53,324 nucleotides of DNA, taken from assembly GCA_934101445.1 (NCBI GenBank), contig CAKORQ010000001.1, positions 1-53,324 on the forward strand. The letters run 5' to 3'. Position 1 is the first letter of the stretch, and the number at the start of each line of letters is the position of its first letter. A model generated the notes under the pieces. It saw only the letters and a program-made list of their open reading frames with translations, searched no databases and had not been told where the DNA came from. The position numbers and the translations under genes are program-made. Shown here one piece after another: positions 40,501 to 49,732 of this stretch. This DNA comes from an uncultured Bacilli bacterium (lineage in GTDB: Bacteria; Bacillota_I; Bacilli_A; RF39; UBA660).

Positions 40501-42444
40501 TTAGATTCTTTCCTTTACTTCCTTTACCACATTGTTCCTTGCTGGAATCCAGTCTTTTGAAACACCAGACATAATAAGTTTTTCAACCCACTGTTCCCAT
40601 GTATCATCCATATGATTTTCAATGAGAATCCTTACAAATATATTGGACGGAGTCATATTTGTCAGTTTAATATCTGCAGCATCCAATAGGTAGATGGCTT
40701 CATGCGGTCGTAAATACAACCCTTTGCACAAAGCAAGCACAGTCCCCTTTTCCATTGTAGGATCGTATGTATTGCGATATCCACTTATACTTACTGTGCT
40801 GATTCCAGTTCTGTCCTGTAACTCATACTCAGATATTCCCTTAGATTTCATAAAATAATCTAATGCCCCAGCAAATCCACCTTTCATGTTCTCATGAACA
40901 TCCTTTAGTTCCTCATTGACCATCCCCATTATAGCATCAATCTCAGATTGCATTTTCTCCTTGGTCTGATTGATTTCATGATTTGGATCATATTCAACAG
41001 GAACGAACTCCTGTGCATCTATTTCCCGGCACAAAAAGCATCTTCGATAAAAAGTATCCGAATACTTATCACCTGCATTGTAATTTCGCTTAAACAAGAA
41101 ACAGCATTCATCTGCATGTTCAAGCGCATAGTCCGTAAGAATATATTGATTGTTCTCATTTGGCATAACATAACGAGGATCATTGAAACACAGCATACAA
41201 TTTGCATAGACAAGAACTCCCTTTGCATACAGTTCCATCAGCTTCGGAGTCATTACTATGCTGCGAATAAGATTCTCCTCATCAATCACAAAACTATGGT
41301 TCTTATCCAGAAGTCCTTTTTTAAATGCATACGGGGGCAGCCCTTTTCCGTCACAGTATACACAAGTTCCCTCCACTTCTTCAAATCCCAATTCAAATAA
41401 TCTCAATTTGGCAGCAAGCCGTGAAACCAAAAAATAATTTGCTACAAGCCCCACTGTCTCTTCTAATGTTTCAGCATATCGCTGCATTGGTTTTGTGGCA
41501 TGTACATCAGCAAGTATTTTGTTAAATACTCTTCTTGTAGTTTTCTCCGGCATAAGAATCCGGGGAGCCAGCTGATTTGCCTGCCACTCCATCCACTTAA
41601 GTGCAGATTCTTCGTGTCCGATACCATTATATTCTCCTTCGACTATTTCACATGAAATGTGTCCGATATTACCCTGTAATAACTTTTGTAACTCAAACGC
41701 TCTTCTATGCCTATCCCAATGAACACATTCGTGAATAATAGTATTATTGGCAGTTCCGATATTATACATAAAGTAAACGTTCGGGTTAATAAGCATTGTT
41801 CCTGGGGCGATTATAATTTCGATTACTTCGGTTCCACGAATATCAGAATACACTTTAACTTTCTCGGAATCAAAGTAAGTCTTGCCAAAGATACCTTCTT
41901 CCAATGGTGCAAAATACATTTTCATTCCCATTGTTTGTACAATTTCTTCTACTGGAACGGTCATAGGCTGTAAAAGTGCCTTCGGACAATATTTTCTTAA
42001 AAATTCCTCTGCATGTCTTTCAACATCCTCCTCGTACATATATGGAATAAGATTCTGGCTCAATGATTTGTTTCTATCAAATTGGCGCTCATTATATTCA
42101 TCTACCTTGGTAATTTTGACTTCATGGAGACCATCATCCAATATAGCTGAAAAAAATACATTATAGCACCCCTGTACTCCGATACTATCATAGCCATAGC
42201 TTGTCTTACCTTTCACTTCTATTTCAGCATCTATTGTTGTACGAATAACAAGATATTTATCTTCTCCTTCATCAAAAGTAACTCCGCAGACCCCTATATT
42301 CTCCAAATTTACCCACAAAACCTTATATATTTCATCTGATTCAAAACTGTCCTTTCTTAAAGCTATATACTCCTTTATTTTATTGAAAATTTCCTCATAA
42401 TAATTGTCTTCCATGTACTCTGAAAAATTATTATATTTTTTCAA
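40501..42444 (-). CDS. ImmA/IrrE metallopeptidase with C-terminal HTH
   Basis: A 647-residue protein with TTG start after GGGGG. The N-terminal 150 residues are unassigned. Residues about 160-300 form an ImmA/IrrE (M78) domain with IIHECVHWDRHRRAFELQ, the HExxH zinc site. A cysteine-rich middle (CVYCDGKGLPP, CMLCFND, CFLCREI) could bind zinc. The C-terminus near 565-630 is a XRE-like HTH (YELQDRTGISTVSISGYRN). ImmA-type peptidases cleave phage or ICE repressors. Here peptidase and DNA-binding domains are in one protein, a candidate lysogeny switch or defence regulator. Confidence 0.82.
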   Translation of the reverse strand: MKKYNNFSEYMEDNYYEEIFNKIKEYIALRKDSFESDEIYKVLWVNLENIGVCGVTFDEGEDKYLVIRTTIDAEIEVKGKTSYGYDSIGVQGCYNVFFSAILDDGLHEVKITKVDEYNERQFDRNKSLSQNLIPYMYEEDVERHAEEFLRKYCPKALLQPMTVPVEEIVQTMGMKMYFAPLEEGIFGKTYFDSEKVKVYSDIRGTEVIEIIIAPGTMLINPNVYFMYNIGTANNTIIHECVHWDRHRRAFELQKLLQGNIGHISCEIVEGEYNGIGHEESALKWMEWQANQLAPRILMPEKTTRRVFNKILADVHATKPMQRYAETLEETVGLVANYFLVSRLAAKLRLFELGFEEVEGTCVYCDGKGLPPYAFKKGLLDKNHSFVIDEENLIRSIVMTPKLMELYAKGVLVYANCMLCFNDPRYVMPNENNQYILTDYALEHADECCFLFKRNYNAGDKYSDTFYRRCFLCREIDAQEFVPVEYDPNHEINQTKEKMQSEIDAIMGMVNEELKDVHENMKGGFAGALDYFMKSKGISEYELQDRTGISTVSISGYRNTYDPTMEKGTVLALCKGLYLRPHEAIYLLDAADIKLTNMTPSNIFVRILIENHMDDTWEQWVEKLIMSGVSKDWIPARNNVVKEVKERI

Positions 42445-42486
42445 TCGGACATCCCCCTTTGTATATAATTTAACTCATTCGTCCAT

Positions 42487-42978
42487 CTACATTAATCCAA
42501 TAAAGTCAATATTGTTCTTTATGTTATTATATACATCCCTACATAAGTATAATGGATTTGATAAATCCTTTTGAATCGCATCTAAGAATCTGTCAATTTC
42601 TATAACTATTTCTTCATTTGTCATATTATGGATAGGGAAATGGAGTCCGTTGATCCACATATCCTGTATATAATGCTTAGTATTTCCTGTGGCCCTTATT
42701 CTTTTGTCCAGCGTTTTATGAACATAAAATGCAATATCCCTAGAACTAACTGCAATTTCAACAAACCCAACAATTTGATTATATTTCCATACATTTCTTG
42801 GATATTGTCCTTGCATTATTGACTTCACTATGTTCTCCGTTTCTTCTCGGGTATGTCCCATATCTTCTGAACGGATATAGCACTTTTTCTTCCAATTCTC
42901 CCACCTGTGCTGGAATTCTTTTTGTGACATTGAATAAATTGGCACTTCATAAATTACTTTTTCATTAGGAAAATGCAT
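42487..42978 (-). CDS. Unknown protein of the defence island
   Basis: A 163-residue protein (MHFPNEKVIYEVPIYSMSQK). It has basic aromatic stretches (HRWENWKKKCYIRSEDMGHT) and WKYNQIVGFVEIAVSSRDIA, which has a beta-strand character. No domain is recognised. It lies between the PLD-like and ImmA/IrrE genes on the same strand with 42-base gaps, so the three are likely co-transcribed. AT-rich relative to the phage genes. Confidence 0.65.
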   Translation of the reverse strand: MHFPNEKVIYEVPIYSMSQKEFQHRWENWKKKCYIRSEDMGHTREETENIVKSIMQGQYPRNVWKYNQIVGFVEIAVSSRDIAFYVHKTLDKRIRATGNTKHYIQDMWINGLHFPIHNMTNEEIVIEIDRFLDAIQKDLSNPLYLCRDVYNNIKNNIDFIGLM

Positions 42979-43021
42979 TATATATATCCCCCTTAATTAA
43001 AAAAACTCTACTACCACTGCG

Positions 43022-44119
43022 TTATTTTGGAATGGATGAATCTGTTGCTTGGCGAATTACCTCATTTTCCTGAAATACGTTCATATCATTTAAAACATCT
43101 TCCATTGCATCAATGCAAGTATCTATTGAATCGGTTATCATCTTTACATTCTCGTCCTTTTCCCAGTTTTCCACTATATATTCAGCAATTATTTCTTCTT
43201 TGTCCCATTCATCCCTCAATGGACAATACTTTTCGTCTTCACTAATCCATGCATCTTCAGAATGAACTCCCTTCCTGTATTGATGTTCTGATTCAAAATA
43301 GTCTGCCAAATCTTCCAATGACATATTCCAGTCTGGTATTCTGTCCCGACCGTTTTCAAGAGAATCAATCATATCCTGAGCTCTTTTTATGAAGTTGTCA
43401 AAATTGTTACAACATAGTTTATAGGTATCTTCCTCCTCAAGAGTCATCTGCGTTATATTGATAACATTATCAAAAGCAGAATTCAGCTTTTTATAAAAGA
43501 TAGCGGCTTCATTGACAATCAAATCAGCACTATTCATAATATGATATGCGTCTAAGATTTCTTCCATAGCATTTAAAAAAAAGACTTTTGCAGCATCAAA
43601 TTCACTATTTCTTACAACAACGGTACACAAATTATCAAAGAATTTGTCATATATATTTTTGATAGCCTCTGTATCTTCAATCAGCATCCCTGCCTCATAA
43701 CTATAATGACTATAATTTGAATAATTTGCTGATCCCACATATAAAACATTTTCAGTCCCTACTATTTTAGCATGATTCGCAAAACACACTTTAATAGTAA
43801 TGTTGTTTGAATGATATTCTTCCAATTTAAATAAGGATTGCATTTTTTTTAGTTTATCTTCAACTTCACCTTTTTTATATGTATTGGGAACAAGCGAACT
43901 TTCACGCATTCCAGCCAATGGTACAATGATTGTTACTTTTTGATTACTATTTAAGTCCTTTAGAATCTTCAATTTTCTATCTGTTATATTACTGTATGTT
44001 AAAATTCTTATTTCCTTTGCCTTTTTAAAATCATTAATCACTGCTTGAAACCCATCCGCATTTTTCGAGCCCACAAATTTCGCACATATTCCCGGAATTT
44101 CAACCAAACCATTTATCAT
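43022..44119 (-). CDS. Phospholipase D-like nuclease domain protein
   Basis: A 365-residue protein with one HKD motif: FANHAKIVGTENVLYVGSAN near 113-132 followed by YEAGMLIED. The N-terminal half (EIRILTYSNITDRKLKILKD, VTIIVPLAG) fits the PLD fold. Nucleases of this fold with one HKD act as dimers, for instance Nuc and the restriction enzyme BfiI. The C-terminal 200 residues are helical, acidic and unassigned. The place beside a restriction-modification pair suggests a defence nuclease. Confidence 0.75.
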   Translation of the reverse strand: MINGLVEIPGICAKFVGSKNADGFQAVINDFKKAKEIRILTYSNITDRKLKILKDLNSNQKVTIIVPLAGMRESSLVPNTYKKGEVEDKLKKMQSLFKLEEYHSNNITIKVCFANHAKIVGTENVLYVGSANYSNYSHYSYEAGMLIEDTEAIKNIYDKFFDNLCTVVVRNSEFDAAKVFFLNAMEEILDAYHIMNSADLIVNEAAIFYKKLNSAFDNVINITQMTLEEEDTYKLCCNNFDNFIKRAQDMIDSLENGRDRIPDWNMSLEDLADYFESEHQYRKGVHSEDAWISEDEKYCPLRDEWDKEEIIAEYIVENWEKDENVKMITDSIDTCIDAMEDVLNDMNVFQENEVIRQATDSSIPK

Positions 44120-44371
44120 GAGTCATTCCCCAAAAATATCATTTTTTTATATATAGAGTAAAACAGTAAATTACATTTTGCAACACAAAACAGATTTTTC
44201 AATACTATATATGGGTTTTTTATTACATATAAACCCGTAAAATATGCTATTTTTATTATTTTCCCACCACATTTTATATTTTTTTAATAATTTATATGGG
44301 TTTTTTGTATATACATTTAAGGTTTTGTGTGATATTATAAATATACACTCATAGGCAAGGAGGTATTTATA
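44120..44371. promoter_or_regulatory. AT-rich divergent control region of the defence island
   Basis: Between the divergent PLD-like and endonuclease genes, TATATGGGTTTTTT occurs at 44208-44221 and 44293-44306, and ACATATAAACCC at 44225-44236 is a near inverse. A -10-like TATTAT lies at 44333-44338 before the endonuclease gene, and AAGGAGG at 44357-44363. No gene is seen. The repeats could be binding sites of a controller for delayed endonuclease expression. Confidence 0.5.
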
Positions 44372-45475
44372 ATGAGTATAATTGCAGAAAGTAGCATTAA
44401 CGTTGCATCCATCATCAATCTTATCAGTGCTCTTCCAAGAGCAACAGAATACCCTTACATTAATGAAACCACACACACCGTTGTAACAATAGAAGATATA
44501 GTTTTCCCTTATGGCCCTATTGTAATCAAGCGTTGGGACCCAACTAAAGGAGAAACCAGAGCTTCCTCTGAATCAGTTTCAATATCAATGCAAATGATAA
44601 ATCGAGTAGCTAACGCCATTACTGAAGGCGCACCTATCAATATTGATAGACTTCTCGGTGCATCCTATAATACCAGGTCAGCTTTTGAAACTTTGCTCTG
44701 TCATACCCCTCCATTTTATTTTTGTTACCCCGGACGCATTGAGTTAACGCAGGGAAAAACCAAAATCAAAGCTGGGCATAAACACATAATTTATCTTCCC
44801 GAAGAGCCACATGAAAACGGATATCTCGTAAAGAAGGAATTAGAGCATTTAGAAATTAATGAAATTCCTTCAAAAAATGTAGTGTACAATGCTCTTGAAC
44901 TTCCCGAGAGTACTTCATCCCCAGCCGGAAAAGTTGATACAGAGGCAAAAAGAATTCATTCCCAAATGCAGATGGCCATTTACGAAATCGGATGCAGTCT
45001 CTCTCTCAAAACCTTTATTGCATTGAATGATACAGGTATAAAATATAAAGGGAAAATGATATCTGAACACAAAAATGTAGTCACCAAACTTGATTCTGTC
45101 CCAACTATAGGTGCTTTCGAAGGAGCCGCCCATGCCGGACGTCTTATAGATGCTATTTGGTTAGGAGACAAAACAATTCCTGCTGTATTTGAGGTTGAGG
45201 AATCTACAGGAGTTACTTCGGGACTTACAAGAATGCAAAACTTCAAAAAGACTCTCCCTCCGTACAGTGGAATGCGCTTTATAATAGTTGCTCCAGATGA
45301 AGATAGGGATAAAGTTGTTCGAGAAATTAACAAACCTGAATTTTCTGAACTTCATGCATATTACCTGCCTTATTCCGCAGTCAGCGAATTGCTTGGTCTT
45401 TGTCAGGAACATACATTAAAAGGTGTGAACGAGGCATTTATTGAAACCTTTTTAGATGATGTTTATATGAAATAG
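44372..45475 (+). CDS. Type II restriction endonuclease (PD-(D/E)XK type)
   Basis: A 367-residue protein. The segment AGRLIDAIWLGDKTIPAVF then EVEESTGVTSGLTRMQNF (about 256-292) gives the D260...E274-x-E276 pattern of a restriction-type nuclease core, followed by the strand GMRFIIVAPDEDRDKV. The N-terminal half lacks known motifs. It is convergent with a C5-cytosine methyltransferase gene, which with size supports a type II system. Specificity cannot be read from sequence. AAGGAGG precedes the ATG. Confidence 0.78.
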   Translation: MSIIAESSINVASIINLISALPRATEYPYINETTHTVVTIEDIVFPYGPIVIKRWDPTKGETRASSESVSISMQMINRVANAITEGAPINIDRLLGASYNTRSAFETLLCHTPPFYFCYPGRIELTQGKTKIKAGHKHIIYLPEEPHENGYLVKKELEHLEINEIPSKNVVYNALELPESTSSPAGKVDTEAKRIHSQMQMAIYEIGCSLSLKTFIALNDTGIKYKGKMISEHKNVVTKLDSVPTIGAFEGAAHAGRLIDAIWLGDKTIPAVFEVEESTGVTSGLTRMQNFKKTLPPYSGMRFIIVAPDEDRDKVVREINKPEFSELHAYYLPYSAVSELLGLCQEHTLKGVNEAFIETFLDDVYMK

Positions 45476-45477
45476 CA

Positions 45478-45514
45478 AAGAACCTGTATTCTCAGTTACA
45501 GAATACAGGTTCTT
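45478..45514. terminator. Bidirectional terminator between endonuclease and methyltransferase
   Basis: AAGAACCTGTATTCT and AGAATACAGGTTCTT form a perfect 15-bp stem with a seven-base loop, with a T-rich tract to the right and an A-containing tract to the left. It separates the two convergent genes. Confidence 0.9.
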
Positions 45515-45522
45515 ATTTTCTT

Positions 45523-46638
45523 TTATTGTTCAATCTGCAATTCAGTTAAATAGTCATGAATTGTTCTTGCCACTCCACTTGAGAGCATATATGGAACACC
45601 ATTCCCTATAGTTTTGAACATATCTGTCAATGTCATATCTTCTGGAAGGACAAAATTTGCTGGTAAAGATTGTATTGCCAGTGCCTCTGCTGCAGATATT
45701 CTTCTTGCATGATATGGATGCAGATGAACCTCATTATTACCATAAGCTGCTGTAGGCGAATATCTCCATCTGTGAAGTCTTTTATAGCATTTTTTACTAT
45801 CATCACCCTCTTGGTACAATTGCATCTTAGGAAGTCCCGCTTTAGGTTGGAAGTGATCATGCGCATTGGGATGATTCTCAACATCATTGATTTCGAACCA
45901 ATGCTGAACCGTAAGTTCCTCCGGAATTCCCTGAGGCATTGGTCTTTCGCCGCCTTCGACAAAATCCTGATTCTCTGGCCAAGGAAACGCATTAATTTGC
46001 TCCATCGTATATTGCTGGTATCTTTCCCACGGAAAATCAATAATAGTACTATTCTGTTGATGATTTCCTAGCAATTCTGTTTTTACTCCAAAGAACAGCA
46101 CCCTTTGTCGATCTTGTGGCGCACCATATTCCAATGCATTGACCAGCCTTTCCGTTGTACTATACCCCGCTTGACGAACCATTTCTTTCAACTCATCAAA
46201 AAATTCTCTATGGCGTTTCGTACTCCATAGTCCCTTAACATTTTCAAACAAGAAAAAATCTGGCTGTCTTTGTATAATAAGATTAATATAAGAAAGAGAT
46301 AATTTGCCGTTATCGCCTTCTCTTCCACGATTTTTCCCCGCAACCGAAAAGTCGGGGCACGGCGGACCTCCAATAAAGCCAACCAGTTCTCCTCTCTCTC
46401 TTACTACATCAATATTATGTACCAATTCATTTACTTTTTCTTCGTCATTTAAAAACGCATTAACATCTCCGTTATAATAGCCAAATTCCGGAGGCTGCAT
46501 TCCCATATTTTGTCTTGCATACTGATAAGCTCTCATAAATTCAGAGTTGAATTCATTTACAAATACCACATCAAAACCGTTATTTTCGAATCCCAAGTCC
46601 AGGAATCCACTACCTGAGAAGAACGAGAAAATTTTCAT
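45523..46638 (-). CDS. DNA cytosine-5 methyltransferase of a type II system
   Basis: A 371-residue enzyme: motif I FSFFSGSGFLDLGFENNGFD at the start, motif IV FIGGPPCPDFSVAG with the catalytic cysteine, motif VI FLFENVKGLW, motif VIII APQDRQRVLFFGV, motif IX RISAAEALAIQSLPANFVLP and motif X FKTIGNGVPYML. The target recognition region lies around 195-310. It has a normal size, unlike the C5 enzyme of the packaging region. Its own strong promoter allows constant protection against the adjacent endonuclease. Confidence 0.94.
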   Translation of the reverse strand: MKIFSFFSGSGFLDLGFENNGFDVVFVNEFNSEFMRAYQYARQNMGMQPPEFGYYNGDVNAFLNDEEKVNELVHNIDVVRERGELVGFIGGPPCPDFSVAGKNRGREGDNGKLSLSYINLIIQRQPDFFLFENVKGLWSTKRHREFFDELKEMVRQAGYSTTERLVNALEYGAPQDRQRVLFFGVKTELLGNHQQNSTIIDFPWERYQQYTMEQINAFPWPENQDFVEGGERPMPQGIPEELTVQHWFEINDVENHPNAHDHFQPKAGLPKMQLYQEGDDSKKCYKRLHRWRYSPTAAYGNNEVHLHPYHARRISAAEALAIQSLPANFVLPEDMTLTDMFKTIGNGVPYMLSSGVARTIHDYLTELQIEQ

Positions 46639-46667
46639 CTAATCTACTCCTTTGCATAATCCATAAT

Positions 46668-46697
46668 ATTATACCACTTTGCCTCTATGTGTTGCAA
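46668..46697 (-). promoter_or_regulatory. Promoter of the restriction-associated methyltransferase
   Basis: On the minus strand TTGCAA, 18 bases, TATAAT, followed by AAAGGAG and the methyltransferase ATG. It is near the housekeeping consensus. Confidence 0.82.
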
Positions 46698-46813
46698 GAA
46701 AAATACCCCCTTTCTCTTATATTAGGCATACCATATATCCCGTACTTTATCTGATTTTGCAAGCTATTTTTATAAGAATTTTTAAGTGATATAGTTCGAA
46801 ATGATGGCAAAAA

Positions 46814-46842
46814 TATAAAGGTGGGACACCGCCACCTTTATA
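46814..46842 (-). terminator. Terminator of the right cargo operon
   Basis: On the minus strand TATAAAGGTGG, seven bases and CCACCTTTATA form an 11-bp stem followed by TTTTTG, 34 bases past the stop of the PD-(D/E)XK gene. Confidence 0.87.
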
Positions 46843-46875
46843 CCTATTTTCTGTGTATATTTTGTTCTGATTAAT

Positions 46876-48363
46876 TTACAGTCCAAGATACCCTTTCAGT
46901 TTTTCCTCAAAAGCCTTTACTTCTTCCAATTTTTTATCCAAATTCTCCCAGATGCGTTCTTCTGTCAGTTCCTCATCAGTTTTGCTATGCTTTGTCACAA
47001 AAGGAATGCGCCATTGCCAGTTTTCCTTCTGCATTCTGGACGGAAAATATTCATTAATTTTGTTGCAAACTTTCCTCTGATCATCCGGTAAATTTCTTGC
47101 ACTAAGGGAAAGCTGTATAAAATACTCTTTCCCATCAATATTCCGAATTTCATAGAAATAATGATTTCTGGTGTTCCAGCCGCTATCTGATTCCTCCGTA
47201 TCCGGCATAATAGAGGACATATAGGCGGTTTTAAAACGTATGTATGTTTTGGCACACTTTTCCAGCACAACCTCAATTTCGCCTTTTTCTGTCTTTGCTG
47301 TTGCCCATGCCTTGATAATATCTCCCAAATCAGATGCCCGGTCCGGTCTGTTTTCAAAGATCAAATCTAATGCCTTTTGGTGTTTTGCATATATTTCTGC
47401 ACAAATCTGTGCCAGTTTCTCGTCTCCCACAATATCCCTCCTGATCGTTTCTACATAATTATCAATAAGCAGTGCTGCATCCGGCAAAAGCTTCACTTTC
47501 TTTCTTGCATTTTCTATGATGCCAAGCACATCCTGATACGACATGGAACACCAGAATTCTGGATCACTGGATTCTGTTCCTTCCGGGGATAGAAAAATAT
47601 ACATTTTCTTATAATCCGGATATGCCTCTTCCACAATCTTCCGGTATCTGTTCAATTGATTATCATGTTCCGCAGAATCAATCTTGTTCTCAATACATAG
47701 TACAAACTTCTCATCCATCGATACTGCAAGCACATCAATGTTTCGCCATTCCCTCTGTATCACAAAATCATGACAATCCATCAGCAATGTATCAAAGACA
47801 TCCGCTTCCTCTGAAAAAGAAGTCACCACATAATGGATAAATCCCCGGATAATACTGTCTCCCAGTCCATGATTTTCATTCGGGTTAAGCAGCCATGAAA
47901 GCATATTGCTGTGGCGGATTTCAGTTCTGGTAATCTTCAGAATATCAAACAGATTGAATTTGCTCGTCCACTCTGACAAGGGGTCCAGGCATTCAATATC
48001 CAAAAGGAAATTTTTGAGTGCCTTTGCATTATCTTCCTCCTGTTCCGGCAACGCTGCAGCCTCGTTATATACATAATTTCGGAATCTACGCAAATTAGCC
48101 AGATATCCATTTACCAATGATGCTACATTACCGGATGAATTATCCATCAGTGCTTTTTGCAGTGCATTCCTTCCATCCGTTTCAAAATCATCAGAAGTAA
48201 CCACATCCCAGAATTCCTGCTGTCCAGCATTGTTCCAAAGATAAAAAGTATCACCGGAAAAAGTCTGAACTGTATTTTTACTTAACTCCAGTGTTTCCAA
48301 ATAACTCTTATACATTTTTCGGATTTTGTCATACGATAATTGTTTCAATGTTTCAATATTCAA
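46876..48363 (-). CDS. PD-(D/E)XK nuclease superfamily protein
   Basis: A 495-residue protein, using the TTG start (NIETLKQLSYDKIRKMY) because GGGAGGG lies seven bases upstream, after the stop of the preceding gene. EIRHSNMLSWLLNPNENHGL and NIDVLAVSMDEKFVLCIENK (D...ExK-type core) followed by DSAEHDNQLNRY match PDDEXK_4-like proteins. The C-terminal part is unassigned. Such proteins occur in defence-rich regions. It closes the small-protein operon, so its job may be linked to those genes. Confidence 0.8.
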   Translation of the reverse strand: MNIETLKQLSYDKIRKMYKSYLETLELSKNTVQTFSGDTFYLWNNAGQQEFWDVVTSDDFETDGRNALQKALMDNSSGNVASLVNGYLANLRRFRNYVYNEAAALPEQEEDNAKALKNFLLDIECLDPLSEWTSKFNLFDILKITRTEIRHSNMLSWLLNPNENHGLGDSIIRGFIHYVVTSFSEEADVFDTLLMDCHDFVIQREWRNIDVLAVSMDEKFVLCIENKIDSAEHDNQLNRYRKIVEEAYPDYKKMYIFLSPEGTESSDPEFWCSMSYQDVLGIIENARKKVKLLPDAALLIDNYVETIRRDIVGDEKLAQICAEIYAKHQKALDLIFENRPDRASDLGDIIKAWATAKTEKGEIEVVLEKCAKTYIRFKTAYMSSIMPDTEESDSGWNTRNHYFYEIRNIDGKEYFIQLSLSARNLPDDQRKVCNKINEYFPSRMQKENWQWRIPFVTKHSKTDEELTEERIWENLDKKLEEVKAFEEKLKGYLGL

Positions 48364-48376
48364 TAGGTATCCCTCC

Positions 48377-48799
48377 CTATTCTTCATCCAGTTCCCGCAG
48401 CCGTTTAAGCCATTTTTGTATGCTGCCATTTTCCAAGAAGCTCAACATTGCTCCATCACAAAAACGCTCTGCCCGGACGGCTCCAACAAAAAGTGCCATA
48501 ATCAGCTGTCCATCCATATGGGAAACATCCACACTGGCCATAGATTTTAGTCCCCACTCGATATGATTGCGTTTCAGTATGTCATTATAGTTATTTAATT
48601 CATATTCCGGGTGTTCATTTATAAATTGGTATATTGCGTCTTCCAAAGCATTTATTTCTCTTCCATACTCTACATATGGCATTTGGTAAGGATGATCTAG
48701 AGAGCCATCTCCGGTTTGATGATCCGGCATCCATTTTCCATAGACTGCTCTTTCAATTTGGGGAATATAATCCGTTAATAGTTTATAAGTATTACTCAT
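48377..48799 (-). CDS. DUF6508-like small protein
   Basis: A 140-residue protein; the start MSNTYKLLTDYIPQIERAVY is chosen over one 12 codons upstream, on the weak ribosome site GGATGGTGAA. The segments MPYVEYGREINALEDAIYQF and VGAVRAERFCDGAMLSFLEN with KWLKRLRELDEE resemble the DUF6508 family. Function unknown. It directly precedes the nuclease gene. Confidence 0.65.
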   Translation of the reverse strand: MSNTYKLLTDYIPQIERAVYGKWMPDHQTGDGSLDHPYQMPYVEYGREINALEDAIYQFINEHPEYELNNYNDILKRNHIEWGLKSMASVDVSHMDGQLIMALFVGAVRAERFCDGAMLSFLENGSIQKWLKRLRELDEE

Positions 48800-48902
48800 T
48801 TCACCATCCATTTTCTTTGTAAATTTCATAGACATCTTATGTATTTTATACTACCAGTCTGCTACTGTATGGGCAATATTTTTCTTACAGAATCCGTTCA
48901 TT

Positions 48903-49178
48903 TCATCTTTTTCCATCTACTTCTTTCAGGATTTCATCCACATCATCCTTCAATGTAATATGCAGCTCTGCAAAATCCTTCATTCCCTTCAAATAAGCAA
49001 TACGGGTTACTCTGGCAGTATACTTGCTGAACAGTTCTTCCATTTCAAATCTGTCCATCTCCGGCATTTGGGCAGTAAGTTCATAAAACTTGTTTTCCAG
49101 TTTCTGCAGTTCCCGGTCTTGCGCCATTGCGGGATAGCAGCACTGTGTGTCATCATATATAATTTTATCGATCAGCAT
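48903..49178 (-). CDS. Small acidic helical protein
   Basis: A 91-residue protein (MLIDKIIYDDTQCCYPAMAQ). Residues 20-80 are helical (LQKLENKFYELTAQMPEMDR, RIAYLKGMKDFAELHI), the pattern of DUF6809-like small proteins of clostridial elements, though I cannot confirm. The start overlaps the upstream stop as TAATG. Confidence 0.65.
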   Translation of the reverse strand: MLIDKIIYDDTQCCYPAMAQDRELQKLENKFYELTAQMPEMDRFEMEELFSKYTARVTRIAYLKGMKDFAELHITLKDDVDEILKEVDGKR

Positions 49179-49714
49179 TATTCTTTCTCCTGTCTTTTCT
49201 GAAAATCAATTACTCTTCCTTGTTTCATTTTTACAAAAGGTTCTATCTCCATATCCGTGTATGCCCAGCAATCCTCACCTTCTGTCATGGTAATAAGGAC
49301 TTTTACTACATCATTTCCGAGAATATCAACACGGTTCATTACCATCCCATTCATGACCTCAGATGAGAAGGTAATTACCCCGCTTTCTACAAGGAAATCT
49401 ACATACTTATGGATGATTGCATCATCCTCTTCCACGCCCAGATCAACCATTCCATAATCAAGCACCGAATTATCGAAAGACTCTACATCATAAGAAAAGC
49501 CTATAAGATTGTTCTTTTCAGTCTTTACTTCTTCTGATTTGAAAATTGCAGGCATGATAACTGCCATAATAAGGGTATCCCCCTCTGAGGCAAATTCTGC
49601 CTCAAACGGCACACCGGAATCAGTAATTCCCCTTGCATATCCCAGATTACCGCTTTCTACCCTTTCCGTATGATTACATACAGGCATTTCATATTTTGTC
49701 GTGTAATATCCCAT
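49178..49714 (-). CDS. Unknown acidic protein of the right cargo operon
   Basis: A 178-residue protein starting MGYYTTKYEMPVCNHTERVE after AGGAAAGG. It is rich in Glu/Asp and beta-strand-like (GVPFEAEFASEGDTLIMAVI, NRVDILGNDVVKVLITMTEG). No domain is recognised. Coupled to the downstream gene by a TAATG overlap. Confidence 0.65.
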   Translation of the reverse strand: MGYYTTKYEMPVCNHTERVESGNLGYARGITDSGVPFEAEFASEGDTLIMAVIMPAIFKSEEVKTEKNNLIGFSYDVESFDNSVLDYGMVDLGVEEDDAIIHKYVDFLVESGVITFSSEVMNGMVMNRVDILGNDVVKVLITMTEGEDCWAYTDMEIEPFVKMKQGRVIDFQKRQEKE

Positions 49715-49732
49715 ATTCAGCACCTTTCCTGT

